A DNA stretch of 64,000 nt, from NCBI RefSeq assembly GCF_014645815.1, contig NZ_BMML01000031.1:1-64000 (forward strand). The letters are read 5' to 3'. Each line of letters begins with the position of its first letter. Positions within the stretch are counted from its first letter, which is position 1. A program made the position numbers and the translations under genes. Below are positions 8,286 through 15,953 of this stretch, one piece after another. The notes beneath the pieces are model-generated. The model made no database searches. It worked only from the letters and a program-made list of their open reading frames with translations, and was not told the origin of the DNA. This stretch comes from Streptomyces fuscichromogenes. GTDB taxonomy: Bacteria > Actinomycetota > Actinomycetes > Streptomycetales > Streptomycetaceae.

Positions 8286-8320
8286 CGGCACTCGCGCACC
8301 GGCGGCAACCAGGCGGATGC

Positions 8321-9691
8321 TCAGGCCTTCGCCAGTTCCTCGCGCTGCTCGGGCAGCTCGGGCGTGCCGGCCCCGCCCTCGTCGAGCAGCGTCGTCTCGT
8401 CGAACGGCAGCTCACCCGCGAGCACCTGCCGCATCCGGTCCTTGTCGATGTCCTTGGTCCAGGTACCGATCAGGACGGTGGCGACGGAGTTGCCCGCGAA
8501 GTTCGTCAGGGCGCGCGCCTCGCTCATGAAGCGGTCGATGCCGACGATCAGGCCGACGCCGTCGACCAGCGCGGGCTTGTGCGACTGCAGACCGCCGGCC
8601 AGCGTGGCGAGCCCCGCCCCGCTGACACCGGCCGCGCCCTTCGAGGCCAGCAGCAGGAAGAGCAGCAGCGGGATCTGCTCGCCGACCGACATCGGCGTAC
8701 CGAGGGCGTCGGCGATGTACAGCGAGGCCATGGTCATGTAGATCATGGTGCCGTCGAGGTTGAAGGAGTAGCCGGTCGGGACGGTGATACCGACCACGGC
8801 CTTGCTGACACCCAGGTGCTCCATCTTCGCGATGAGCCGCGGCAGCGCGGACTCCGAGGAGGAGGTGGACAGGATCAGCAGGAACTCACGGGCGAGGTAC
8901 TTGAACAGCGTGAGGATGTTCAGTCCGGCGACGATCCGCAGCAGCGCGCCGAGCACGATGAAGACGAACAGCACACAGGTCACGTAGAAGCCGAGCATCA
9001 GCACGGCGAGACTCTTGAGCGCGTCGAGCCCGGCGGACCCGACCACGGCGGCGATGGCACCGAACGCACCGATCGGCGCGGCCCACATGATCATGCCCAG
9101 GATGCGGAAGACGAGCCGCTGGATGTGCTCGACACCACGCAGCACCGGCTGGCCGACCGACCCCATGGCCTGCAGCGCGAACCCGGCGAGCAGCGCGATG
9201 AGCAGCGTCTGCAGCACCTGGCCCTCGGTGAAGGCGGAGACGAAGGTGGTCGGGATGATCGACAGGACGAAGTCGACGGGGCCGAGCGCCTCGGAGTCGA
9301 CCTGGCTGTGTCCGGTGGCCTTGAGGGCGTTGGTGAGGTGCAGCCCGTCACCGGGGTGCAGGATGTTGCCGACGACCAGGCCGATGGCCAGCGCGACCAG
9401 GGACATCACCAGGAAGTAGCCGAGCGCGATACCGCCGACGGCACCGACCTTGGCGGCCTTGCGCACGGACCCGATCCCGAGCACGATCGTGCAGAAGATG
9501 ATCGGCGAGATCATCATCTTGATGAGGTTCACGAAGCCGGTGCCGAGGGGCTTGAGCTGGACCCCGGCGTCGGGCCAGATGAGCCCCACGGCGATCCCGA
9601 GGGCGACCGCAACGATCACCGCGATGTAGAGGTAGTGGGTGCGGTCTCTCTTTACGGCGGGTGCGGCTGGTGCCGCAGGCATCGTCGTCAC
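8321..9691 (-). CDS. dctA: C4-dicarboxylate:cation symporter DctA
   Basis: 456 residues. It imports succinate, fumarate and malate through a DAACS (SLC1-like) elevator transporter in the cytoplasmic membrane. The start is GTG 9691, because AAGGAGG lies 6 bases before it. About eight membrane spans are visible. Family signatures are STSSSESALPRLIAKME (first hairpin loop, Ser-rich), VPTGYSFNLDGT (unwound TM7 with the NLDGT motif) and SKGAAGVSGAG (second hairpin loop). A citrate/dicarboxylate-type two-component system is encoded divergently 151 bases away, which strongly suggests that it controls this gene. Confidence 0.95.
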   Translation of the reverse strand: MTTMPAAPAAPAVKRDRTHYLYIAVIVAVALGIAVGLIWPDAGVQLKPLGTGFVNLIKMMISPIIFCTIVLGIGSVRKAAKVGAVGGIALGYFLVMSLVALAIGLVVGNILHPGDGLHLTNALKATGHSQVDSEALGPVDFVLSIIPTTFVSAFTEGQVLQTLLIALLAGFALQAMGSVGQPVLRGVEHIQRLVFRILGMIMWAAPIGAFGAIAAVVGSAGLDALKSLAVLMLGFYVTCVLFVFIVLGALLRIVAGLNILTLFKYLAREFLLILSTSSSESALPRLIAKMEHLGVSKAVVGITVPTGYSFNLDGTMIYMTMASLYIADALGTPMSVGEQIPLLLFLLLASKGAAGVSGAGLATLAGGLQSHKPALVDGVGLIVGIDRFMSEARALTNFAGNSVATVLIGTWTKDIDKDRMRQVLAGELPFDETTLLDEGGAGTPELPEQREELAKA

Positions 9692-9842
9692 GGCTCGCCT
9701 CCTTGACGTCTTCGTCGGTATGACCGGCGTGCGGCTCACGTCCGGGGGTTGTGGGGGATGCCGTGACTATCTCCCGGGCTGTGAGGGCGGTCACCCTTCC
9801 GTTCATTGAGTTCACGCCAATTCCACGAGGCACACTGCTGAC

Positions 9843-11468
9843 ATGCGTCTTCCGTCCGCCCCCCGCCCCCGCAGCCTGGCCGGCCAGCTCTTCGCGATGC
9901 AGGCCGTGCTGATAGCGGTGCTGGTCGCCGGTTACGCGCTGTTCACCTACGTCAGCGACCGTCACCAGGCGGAGGCGGCGGCGGCCCGGCAGGCCACGGC
10001 GGTGGCCCGGTCGGTCGCGGACGCGCCCTCGGTCCGCGCGGCGATCCACACGAGGAACCCTTCGAAGGAGCTCCAGCCGTACGCCCTCCAGGTGATGCGC
10101 GACACCGAGGTCGACTTCATCACGATCATGACCCCGGACGGCATCCGCTGGACGCACCCCGAACAGAACGAGATCGGCAAGCACTATCTGGGCCACATCG
10201 AGGCGGCCCAGCGGGGCCACACCTTCAGCGAGACCTACAAGGGCACCCTCGGCGCCTCGGTGCGCACGGTCACCCCGGTGGAGGAGAACAACCGGGTGAT
10301 CGGCCTGGTGAGCGCCGGTATCAGGGTGGAGGCGATCAGCCGGCGGGTGCAGGAGCAGGTGACGGCGCTGCTGGGGGTTGCCGCGGGCGCGCTGGCGCTG
10401 GGCGGGATCGGCACGTACGTGATCAACGCGCGGCTGCGCCGCCACACCCACGGCATGAACGCGGCGGAGCTGAGCCACATGCACGACTACCACCAGGCGG
10501 CGCTGCACGCGGTCCGCGAGGGGTTGCTGATGCTGGACGGCCAGTACCGGGTGGCGCTGATCAACGACGGCGGGCGGGAGCTGCTGGGGGTGGGCCCGGA
10601 GGGGGAGGTCGTGGGTCACTCGGTGGCCGAGCTGGGCCTGCCGGCACCGTTGACGGGGGCGCTGCTGGCCTCCGAGCCCCGGGTGGACGAGGTGCATCTG
10701 ACGGCCGACCGGGTGCTGGTGGTGAACACCTCCCCGGTGTCGGGGGGCGAGCGCCGGGGCACCGTGGTCACGCTCCGAGATGTCACCGAACTCCAGTCCC
10801 TGATGGGCGAGTTGGACTCGGAGCGAGGTTTCACGCAGGCGCTGCGTTCGCAGGCCCACGAGGCGGCGAACCGGCTGCACACGGTGGTGTCCCTGATCGA
10901 ACTCGGCAGGGCGTCGGAGGCCGTCGACTTCGCGACGGCGGAGCTGGAGCTGGCTCAGGCGCTGACCGACCGGGTGGTGGCCGCGGTCGGCGAACCGGTC
11001 CTCGCCGCGCTGCTGCTGGGCAAGACCGCCCAGGCGAACGAGCGGGGCGTGGAGCTGGTGGTCTCGGAGGAGAGCCGGCTGGATGACGGTCTGCTACCGG
11101 AGAGCCTGTCGGCACGGGATCTGGTCACCATCCTCGGCAACCTGATCGACAACGCGGTGGACGCGGCCCAGGGCACGGTACGGGCACGCGTGACGGTGAC
11201 CGCGTACGCGGAGGACGCCGAGCTGGTGATGCGGGTGACGGACACGGGTGCGGGGGTGGACCCCGCCCACGCCGAGCTGGTCTTCCAGCGCGGCTTCTCG
11301 ACGAAGCCGGCGGGACCGGGCGGCCGGGGCCTGGGCCTGGCCCTGGTACGGCAGGCGGTCGGACGACTGGACGGGACCCTGACAGTGGCGGAGGGGCCGG
11401 AGGGCGGAGCGGTGTTCGAGGTACGACTGCCGTTGCGGGCGTCGCTGGCGGGGGGCGAGGCCCGATGA
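9843..11468 (+). CDS. CitA/DcuS-type sensor histidine kinase
   Basis: 541 residues. The order is an N-terminal membrane helix (QLFAMQAVLIAVLVAGYALFTY in part), an extracytoplasmic PASp/CACHE-type ligand domain ending at VIGLVSAGIRVEAISR, a second membrane helix (LLGVAAGALALGGIGTYVI), a cytoplasmic PAS domain (about 210-310), a dimerisation helix with phospho-acceptor His in RSQAHEAANRLH, and an ATPase domain (LGNLIDNAVDAA, DTGAGVDP, GGRGLGLALV). The family senses C4-dicarboxylates or citrate. It overlaps its response regulator by 4 bases (ATGA) and is divergent from dctA, so the transporter is its likely target. Confidence 0.93.
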   Translation: MRLPSAPRPRSLAGQLFAMQAVLIAVLVAGYALFTYVSDRHQAEAAAARQATAVARSVADAPSVRAAIHTRNPSKELQPYALQVMRDTEVDFITIMTPDGIRWTHPEQNEIGKHYLGHIEAAQRGHTFSETYKGTLGASVRTVTPVEENNRVIGLVSAGIRVEAISRRVQEQVTALLGVAAGALALGGIGTYVINARLRRHTHGMNAAELSHMHDYHQAALHAVREGLLMLDGQYRVALINDGGRELLGVGPEGEVVGHSVAELGLPAPLTGALLASEPRVDEVHLTADRVLVVNTSPVSGGERRGTVVTLRDVTELQSLMGELDSERGFTQALRSQAHEAANRLHTVVSLIELGRASEAVDFATAELELAQALTDRVVAAVGEPVLAALLLGKTAQANERGVELVVSEESRLDDGLLPESLSARDLVTILGNLIDNAVDAAQGTVRARVTVTAYAEDAELVMRVTDTGAGVDPAHAELVFQRGFSTKPAGPGGRGLGLALVRQAVGRLDGTLTVAEGPEGGAVFEVRLPLRASLAGGEAR

Positions 11469-12145
11469 CCGGGGAGCCGATCAGAGTCCTGGTCGTCGAG
11501 GACGACCCGGTGGCCGCCGACGCGCATGTCATGTACGTGGGCCGGGTGCCGGGGTTCGTGGCGGTGGGCAAGGCGCACACGGGGGCGGAGGCGCGCCGGA
11601 TCCTGGACCGTACGGCCGTGGACCTGCTGCTCCTGGACCTGCACCTGCCCGATGTGCACGGCTTGCAGTTCGCGCGGTCGTTGCGGGCGGCTGGGCATCA
11701 GGCGGACGTCATAGCGGTGACGTCGGCACGCGATCTGGCGGTGGTGCGCGAGGGTGTGTCGCTGGGGGTCGTCCAGTACGTCCTCAAGCCGTTCACCTTC
11801 GCGACGCTCCGGGACCGGCTGACCCGGTACGCGGAGTTCCGGGCGGCGGCGGGGGAGGCGAGCGGCCAGGACGAGGTGGACCGGGCGCTGGCGGCCCTGC
11901 GCGCGCCTTCGCCCGCGGCGCTTCCCAAGGGGCTGAGCGCGCCGACGCTGGAGCGGGTGACGGTCGCGCTGCGGGAGTCGGAGGAGGGGCTCACCGCGGC
12001 GGCGCTGGCGGAGAGCGTGGGGATCTCCCGCATCACGGCTCGCCGCTACCTGGAGCACCTGGTGGAGGCGGGCCGAGCCGGCCGGAGTCCGTTGTACGGG
12101 CAGGTGGGGAGGCCGGAGCTGGTCTATCGGTGGGGGCGTCGCTGA
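11465..12145 (+). CDS. CitB/DcuR-type response regulator
   Basis: 226 residues. The receiver domain occupies residues 1-120, with acidic pocket VVEDDPVA, phospho-acceptor Asp in LLLLDLHLPDVHG, Thr/Ser switch AVTSARD and Lys in VLKPF. A linker follows, then a winged/helix-turn-helix output region (LAESVGISRITARRYLEHLVEAG), as in the citrate/dicarboxylate family. It shares an ATGA overlap with the sensor kinase. The probable binding site lies in the 9692-9842 spacer before dctA, where no clear operator could be picked out by eye. Confidence 0.93.
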   Translation: MTGEPIRVLVVEDDPVAADAHVMYVGRVPGFVAVGKAHTGAEARRILDRTAVDLLLLDLHLPDVHGLQFARSLRAAGHQADVIAVTSARDLAVVREGVSLGVVQYVLKPFTFATLRDRLTRYAEFRAAAGEASGQDEVDRALAALRAPSPAALPKGLSAPTLERVTVALRESEEGLTAAALAESVGISRITARRYLEHLVEAGRAGRSPLYGQVGRPELVYRWGRR

Positions 12146-12153
12146 GACCGGGG

Positions 12154-12714
12154 TCAGGCGGGTGTCCGGGCCGGTCTCGCCGGTCTCGTGTACAGCAGGA
12201 CCTGCGCCGCGAGCCCCAGCACCGCGAGCGCCTCCAGCACCGACAGCCCGACCAGCAGCCCACCACCGTCCCGGCCCGCCCAGAACACCACCAGCGCCGC
12301 CAGCGGCACCGCGCAGAACGCGGTCAGGTCGATCAGCGCCTGGATCAGCTTGCGGGTCCGCCGCCGGACATCGGTCCGGTGGTACGCCTCCCAGCCGAAG
12401 GTGTCGAAATCCCCGTCCCCGGAGGTCAGTCGGGCGAGCCGGGGGCCCAACTCGTCCCGCACGTAGAGCCCGATCGCCGTGATCTTCTCGTCGTTGACCA
12501 GGTACGTCCACCCGAGCACCACACACACCGGAGGCAGCGCCAGCAGCATCGACGCCTGCTTGGCCTGCGCCGCCGCGGCGATGACGGCGGCCACCACCCC
12601 GAGCGTCACGTACAGCAGATTGTCCCGGAACCCGATCCGCGCCTTCTGCTCGTCCTTGACGCTCTGGTACTCGGCGAGCAGCAGCTGCCCGACAGTGACG
12701 CCTTGCTCCGGCAT
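12154..12714 (-). CDS. Membrane protein of unknown function
   Basis: 186 residues from ATG 12714 behind GGGGGAGAG. It has two helix pairs: LLYVTLGVVAAVIAAAAQ and MLLALPPVCVVLGWTYLV near the N-terminus, then ALIDLTAFCAVPLAALVVFWAG and LLVGLSVLEALAVLGLAAQVLLY near the C-terminus, with a soluble segment between. The frame is open upstream but those residues are not protein-like. It is encoded tail-to-tail with the response regulator and divergently from the nucleosidase gene. No family was recognised; it could be an accessory membrane partner of the neighbouring STAND module, but that is speculation. Confidence 0.75.
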   Translation of the reverse strand: MPEQGVTVGQLLLAEYQSVKDEQKARIGFRDNLLYVTLGVVAAVIAAAAQAKQASMLLALPPVCVVLGWTYLVNDEKITAIGLYVRDELGPRLARLTSGDGDFDTFGWEAYHRTDVRRRTRKLIQALIDLTAFCAVPLAALVVFWAGRDGGGLLVGLSVLEALAVLGLAAQVLLYTRPARPARTPA

Positions 12715-12887
12715 ACGGCTCTCCCCCACCCGACGGGCCGACCCACGCCGGACGACCATACCGCCTCCCACCTGGCCATTCGCCACCCTTCTCGCTTTTC
12801 CCGGCAGTCGTGACACCGGGCACCGGGTGATCCTCGACCTACGCCAACGGGCCAGCCCCACAGCGGACTTGGCGCTACCGTGGACGG

Positions 12888-13745
12888 ATGCCCGCGAATC
12901 AGCCCATCGTCGTCGTCCTCACGGCGCTGCCCGTGGAGTACGACGCCGTCCGTGCCCATCTGTCGGGCGACCTCAGGGAACTGGTCCATGACGACGGGAC
13001 CCGGGTGGAGGTGGGCTCGCTCGAAGGCACGTCCTGGGATCTCGCCCTCGCGGAGCTGGGCGAGGGTGCCGTGAACGCCGCCGCGCTCACCACCCGGATC
13101 GTGGGCTGGCTGCGCCCGCAGGCGCTGCTCTTCGTCGGGATCGCGGGCAGCCTCAGGAACGACGTCGAGATCGGTGACGTCGTGGTCGGGACGTGGGTCT
13201 ACGCCGTTCACGGCGGCAAGCACACCCCCGAGGGGTTCGACGCACGTCCCAGGAGCTGGCCCGGCTCCAACCGTCTGGTGCAGGCCGCGCGTTCGGCCGT
13301 GCGGGAGATCCGGGAACTGCGGGCCCACCTCAAGCCGATCGCGTGCGCCGACGTCGTCCTCGCCGACGACAGGTCCACGTTCGCCGACACGATCCGGCAC
13401 ACCTACAACGACGCCTGCGCCATCGAGATGGAGGGTTCCGGCGCTGTCCACGCCGCCCACCTGAACGGCCAGTTGGACGCCCTGGTGATCCGTGGCATCA
13501 GCGATCGCGCGAACCGCGACAAACACCTGGCGGACGCCTCGGGCTCGCAGCAGCGGGCCGCCGAGCGGGCGGCCTCGGTAGCGGTGGCGGTGTTGCGGAA
13601 ACACCGGCCGCGCGGCGGCTCCGACAACGAGGAGGGGCCCCAACAAAGCGGGGGCGGCTCCACGTACGGCGGCGACCACATCGACTTCAAAGGCGGCACC
13701 TTCCACGGTCCCGTCATCGGCAAGCAGACCGGACGGCCGCGGTAA
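12888..13745 (+). CDS. Nucleoside phosphorylase/nucleosidase-fold effector protein
   Basis: 285 residues. Residues 5-235 are a PNP/MTAN-type nucleosidase domain: VVVLTALPVEYDAV (beta1 loop), LLFVGIAGSLRNDVEIGDVVVG (ribose/phosphate-site Gly loop), AIEMEGSGAVHAA (Met-Glu substrate motif) and VIRGISD (catalytic Asp). The tail has a linker and the motif GGDHIDFKGGTFHGPVIGKQ, which I know from Streptomyces NB-ARC/TPR proteins, where it sits just before the NTPase domain. The gene ends at TAA 13743-13745. The adjacent NB-ARC protein continues in the +1 frame without a normal start codon, so this may be the N-terminal half of a split or frameshifted protein. PNP-type domains are known effectors of STAND immune proteins that destroy nucleotides such as ATP; the substrate here is unknown. 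Confidence 0.85.
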   Translation: MPANQPIVVVLTALPVEYDAVRAHLSGDLRELVHDDGTRVEVGSLEGTSWDLALAELGEGAVNAAALTTRIVGWLRPQALLFVGIAGSLRNDVEIGDVVVGTWVYAVHGGKHTPEGFDARPRSWPGSNRLVQAARSAVREIRELRAHLKPIACADVVLADDRSTFADTIRHTYNDACAIEMEGSGAVHAAHLNGQLDALVIRGISDRANRDKHLADASGSQQRAAERAASVAVAVLRKHRPRGGSDNEEGPQQSGGGSTYGGDHIDFKGGTFHGPVIGKQTGRPR

Positions 13746-13908
13746 GGGCACGGCCCACGGTCCGGTACCCCACGCGACGGCGACCCTGCCGGCCCGCCCC
13801 CTGGGTTTCACCGGCCGGTCGGCGGAACTCGACCGGCTGCTCCCCCACCTGACCTCGGGCGAGGCCGACGAGGACGCCCTCCCGCTCCTGATCTTCGCCG
13901 TCACCGGC

Positions 13909-15819
13909 ATGGGCGGCATCGGCAAGACCGCGCTGGCCGTGGAGGCGGCGCACCGGGCGCGCGCGAAGGGGTGGTTCCCCGGCGGCACCCTCTTCGTGGA
14001 CCTGCGCGGCTACGACGCCGACCCGGTCACCGCCGACCAGGCGGTCCTGGCCCTTCTCGACGCGCTCGGCGTCCGGGGGCAGGACCTGCCGCCGACCGCG
14101 GAACGCCGGTACGACACCTACCGCGCGCTCCTCGCCGCGCAGCGGGACCGGATGCTGCTGATCCTGGACAACGCCTCGGACCCGTCCCAGTACCTCCCGT
14201 TGCTGCCGGGCACGGACCACCACCGTGTACTGATCACCTCCCGTGACCGCCCCGACGCCCTGCCGGTACGCCTCGTCGACCTCGGGATCCTCGGCCCGGA
14301 CGACTCCGTCGCCCTGGTCGGCCGCGCCCTGTACGACACCGACGAGCGCGACGTCCGCCCGGCGCGGGAGGCGGACGCCCTGCGCGAACTGACGGACCTC
14401 TGCGACCACCTGCCGCTGGCCCTGCAGATCGCGGCGGCGATGCTCCGCCGTCGCCGGCACCGGAGCATCGCCTCGCTGGTCGCCGAGATCAAGGAGACCG
14501 AGGACCCGACCACCGTCCTCGACAACGGCAGCCGCGGTACGGATCAGTACGGCCGTTCGCTGGTTCTCCGGCCGGTGCTGGAGACCTCGTACCGCCGGCT
14601 CCCCCCGGACCAGGCTCGGCTGTTGCGGCTGCTGGCCCTGGCACCGGGTGCGGAGACCGGTACGGAGGCGGTGGGCGCGCTGGCCGACCTGGCCGAGGGG
14701 ACCGCGCTGTCCCTGCTGGAGGACCTGGCCGCCACCCATCTCGTCACGCCGGTCCGGGAAGGCGAGGGAGCGGCTTCGGAGGTGCGGTGGCGGCTGCACG
14801 ACCTGGTGCGGGCGTACGGGGTGGGTGTGGTGGCGGGGGACGCGGGGTCGCGGGAGGAGGGGGAGGCGGCGCGGGAGCGGGTGCTGGACTTCTACCGCCG
14901 GTGGGCGGACGCGGCGGACGACCGGTTGCGCTGGCTGCCGGGGAGGGCGCAGCCGGAGCGCTTCGGGGACCGGGGCGGGGCGTTGGCCTGGTTCGACGGG
15001 GAGCGGGCGGGGCTGGTCGCGGCGGTGGGGTGGGCGCGGGAGGAGCGGTACAGGGACGCGGCGGCGGGGTTGGCCGAGTGTCTGTCGGAGTACCTCGCCT
15101 GGCGGCGGTACTTCGACGACTGGATCACCGTGGCCGGTGCGGCACGGGAGGCCGCACACGGTGCCGGAGACCGGCGCCGCGAGGCCATCGCGTCGAACAA
15201 CCTCGGCATCGCCCTGCGGGAGGCGGGCCGGGTGGCGGAGGCGATCGAGGCCCACACCCACGCCCGCGACCTGAACCAGCACGCCGGCGACCGGCGCCGC
15301 GAGGCCATCGCGTGGAACAACCTCGGCCTCGCCCTGCGGCACGCGGGCCGGGTGGCGGAATCGATCGAGGCCCACACCCACGCCCGCGACCTGAACCAGC
15401 ACGCCGGCGACCGGCGCCGCGAGGCCACCGCGTGGAACAACCTCGGCATCGCGCTCCAGGAGACGGGCCGGGTGGCGGAGGCGATCGAGGCCCACACCCA
15501 CGCCCGCGACCTGGACCGGGACATCGGCGACCGGCACGGCGAGGCCATGGTGTGGGGCAACCTCGGCATCGCCCTGCGGAAGGCCGGCCGGCTGGAAGAG
15601 GCGATCGAGGCCCACGGGAAGGCGTTGCGCATCCACGAGGAGTTCGACGACTGGTACAGGGCCGGCCAGGCCCTCCACAACATGGCCGTGACCCATCAGA
15701 CCGCCCGGCGCCCGGCCGACGTCCGCGCCTGCCTGCTCCGAGCAGTCGACGCCTTCACCCGCGTCAACGCCCCGACCGAAGCCGCCCAGACCCGCGCCTG
15801 GATCGCCGAACTCGACTGA
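13909..15819 (+). CDS. NB-ARC/TPR STAND NTPase, probably N-terminally incomplete as written
   Basis: 636 residues from ATG 13909, but this Met lies inside the P-loop (TGMGGIGKT). The expected upstream parts are encoded in the same frame from about 13742 to 13908: LPARPLGFTGRSAELDRLL, then beta-strand LLIFAVTG. The frame is open back to 13582 without ATG, GTG or TTG. NB-ARC motifs are Walker A GGIGKT, Walker B MLLILDNAS, sensor VLITSRD and GLPL-like DHLPLALQIAA. A winged-helix region follows, and the C-terminal third is TPR repeats. Such proteins are signal-sensing switches of anti-phage or conflict systems. It is encoded right after a nucleosidase effector in another frame. Either a frameshift or a non-standard start must exist, or the gene is inactive. 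Confidence 0.8.
   Translation: MGGIGKTALAVEAAHRARAKGWFPGGTLFVDLRGYDADPVTADQAVLALLDALGVRGQDLPPTAERRYDTYRALLAAQRDRMLLILDNASDPSQYLPLLPGTDHHRVLITSRDRPDALPVRLVDLGILGPDDSVALVGRALYDTDERDVRPAREADALRELTDLCDHLPLALQIAAAMLRRRRHRSIASLVAEIKETEDPTTVLDNGSRGTDQYGRSLVLRPVLETSYRRLPPDQARLLRLLALAPGAETGTEAVGALADLAEGTALSLLEDLAATHLVTPVREGEGAASEVRWRLHDLVRAYGVGVVAGDAGSREEGEAARERVLDFYRRWADAADDRLRWLPGRAQPERFGDRGGALAWFDGERAGLVAAVGWAREERYRDAAAGLAECLSEYLAWRRYFDDWITVAGAAREAAHGAGDRRREAIASNNLGIALREAGRVAEAIEAHTHARDLNQHAGDRRREAIAWNNLGLALRHAGRVAESIEAHTHARDLNQHAGDRRREATAWNNLGIALQETGRVAEAIEAHTHARDLDRDIGDRHGEAMVWGNLGIALRKAGRLEEAIEAHGKALRIHEEFDDWYRAGQALHNMAVTHQTARRPADVRACLLRAVDAFTRVNAPTEAAQTRAWIAELD
15181..15660 (+). repeat. Four near-identical 120-bp repeats encoding TPR units
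   Basis: Copies start at 15181, 15301, 15421 and 15541 with an exact 120-base period (40 residues: GDRRREAIAWNNLG..L, then EAGRVAEAIEAHTHARDL). The first three are almost identical at the DNA level; the fourth has begun to diverge. This points to recent duplication in the ligand-sensing part of the STAND protein. Confidence 0.9.
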
Positions 15820-15861
15820 GCCCGTCATCCCTCCCGCACACAGCAAACCCCCGCAGACGCA

Positions 15862-15891
15862 TTGACCTGACTAGACCACTCCACTTACCTT
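15862..15891 (+). promoter_or_regulatory. Promoter of the sugar ABC operon with an overlapping DasR-like site
   Basis: TTGACC (15862-15867), an 18-base spacer and TACCTT (15886-15891) lie 62 bases before the lipoprotein start. Overlapping the -35 box, ACCTGACTAGACCACT (15865-15880) matches the DasR consensus A(C/G)TGGTCTAGACCA(C/G)T at about 13 of 16 positions, with a perfect right half CTAGACCACT. DasR is a GntR-type repressor responding to glucosamine-6-phosphate. Regulation is inferred from the site alone. Confidence 0.5.
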
Positions 15892-15953
15892 CACAGCGCA
15901 AGAGAGACGAACCCCCAGGCCACAGCGCAGTGCGCCCCGAGGAGGTCGTGCCC

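Larger units (their letters stand above)
7987..8320. other. Gene-free spacer with two strong hairpins and a repeat copy
   Basis: Downstream of dctA on the minus strand lie an intergenic repeat copy and two long inverted repeats, annotated separately. The part at 7987-8100 should hold the promoter of the DUF2127 gene, but no clear -35/-10 pair was identified. No coding sequence was recognised. Confidence 0.6.

Noticed and set aside
15181..15660. CRISPR-like or satellite array
   Set aside because: The 120-base units have no spacers and encode TPR repeats in frame.
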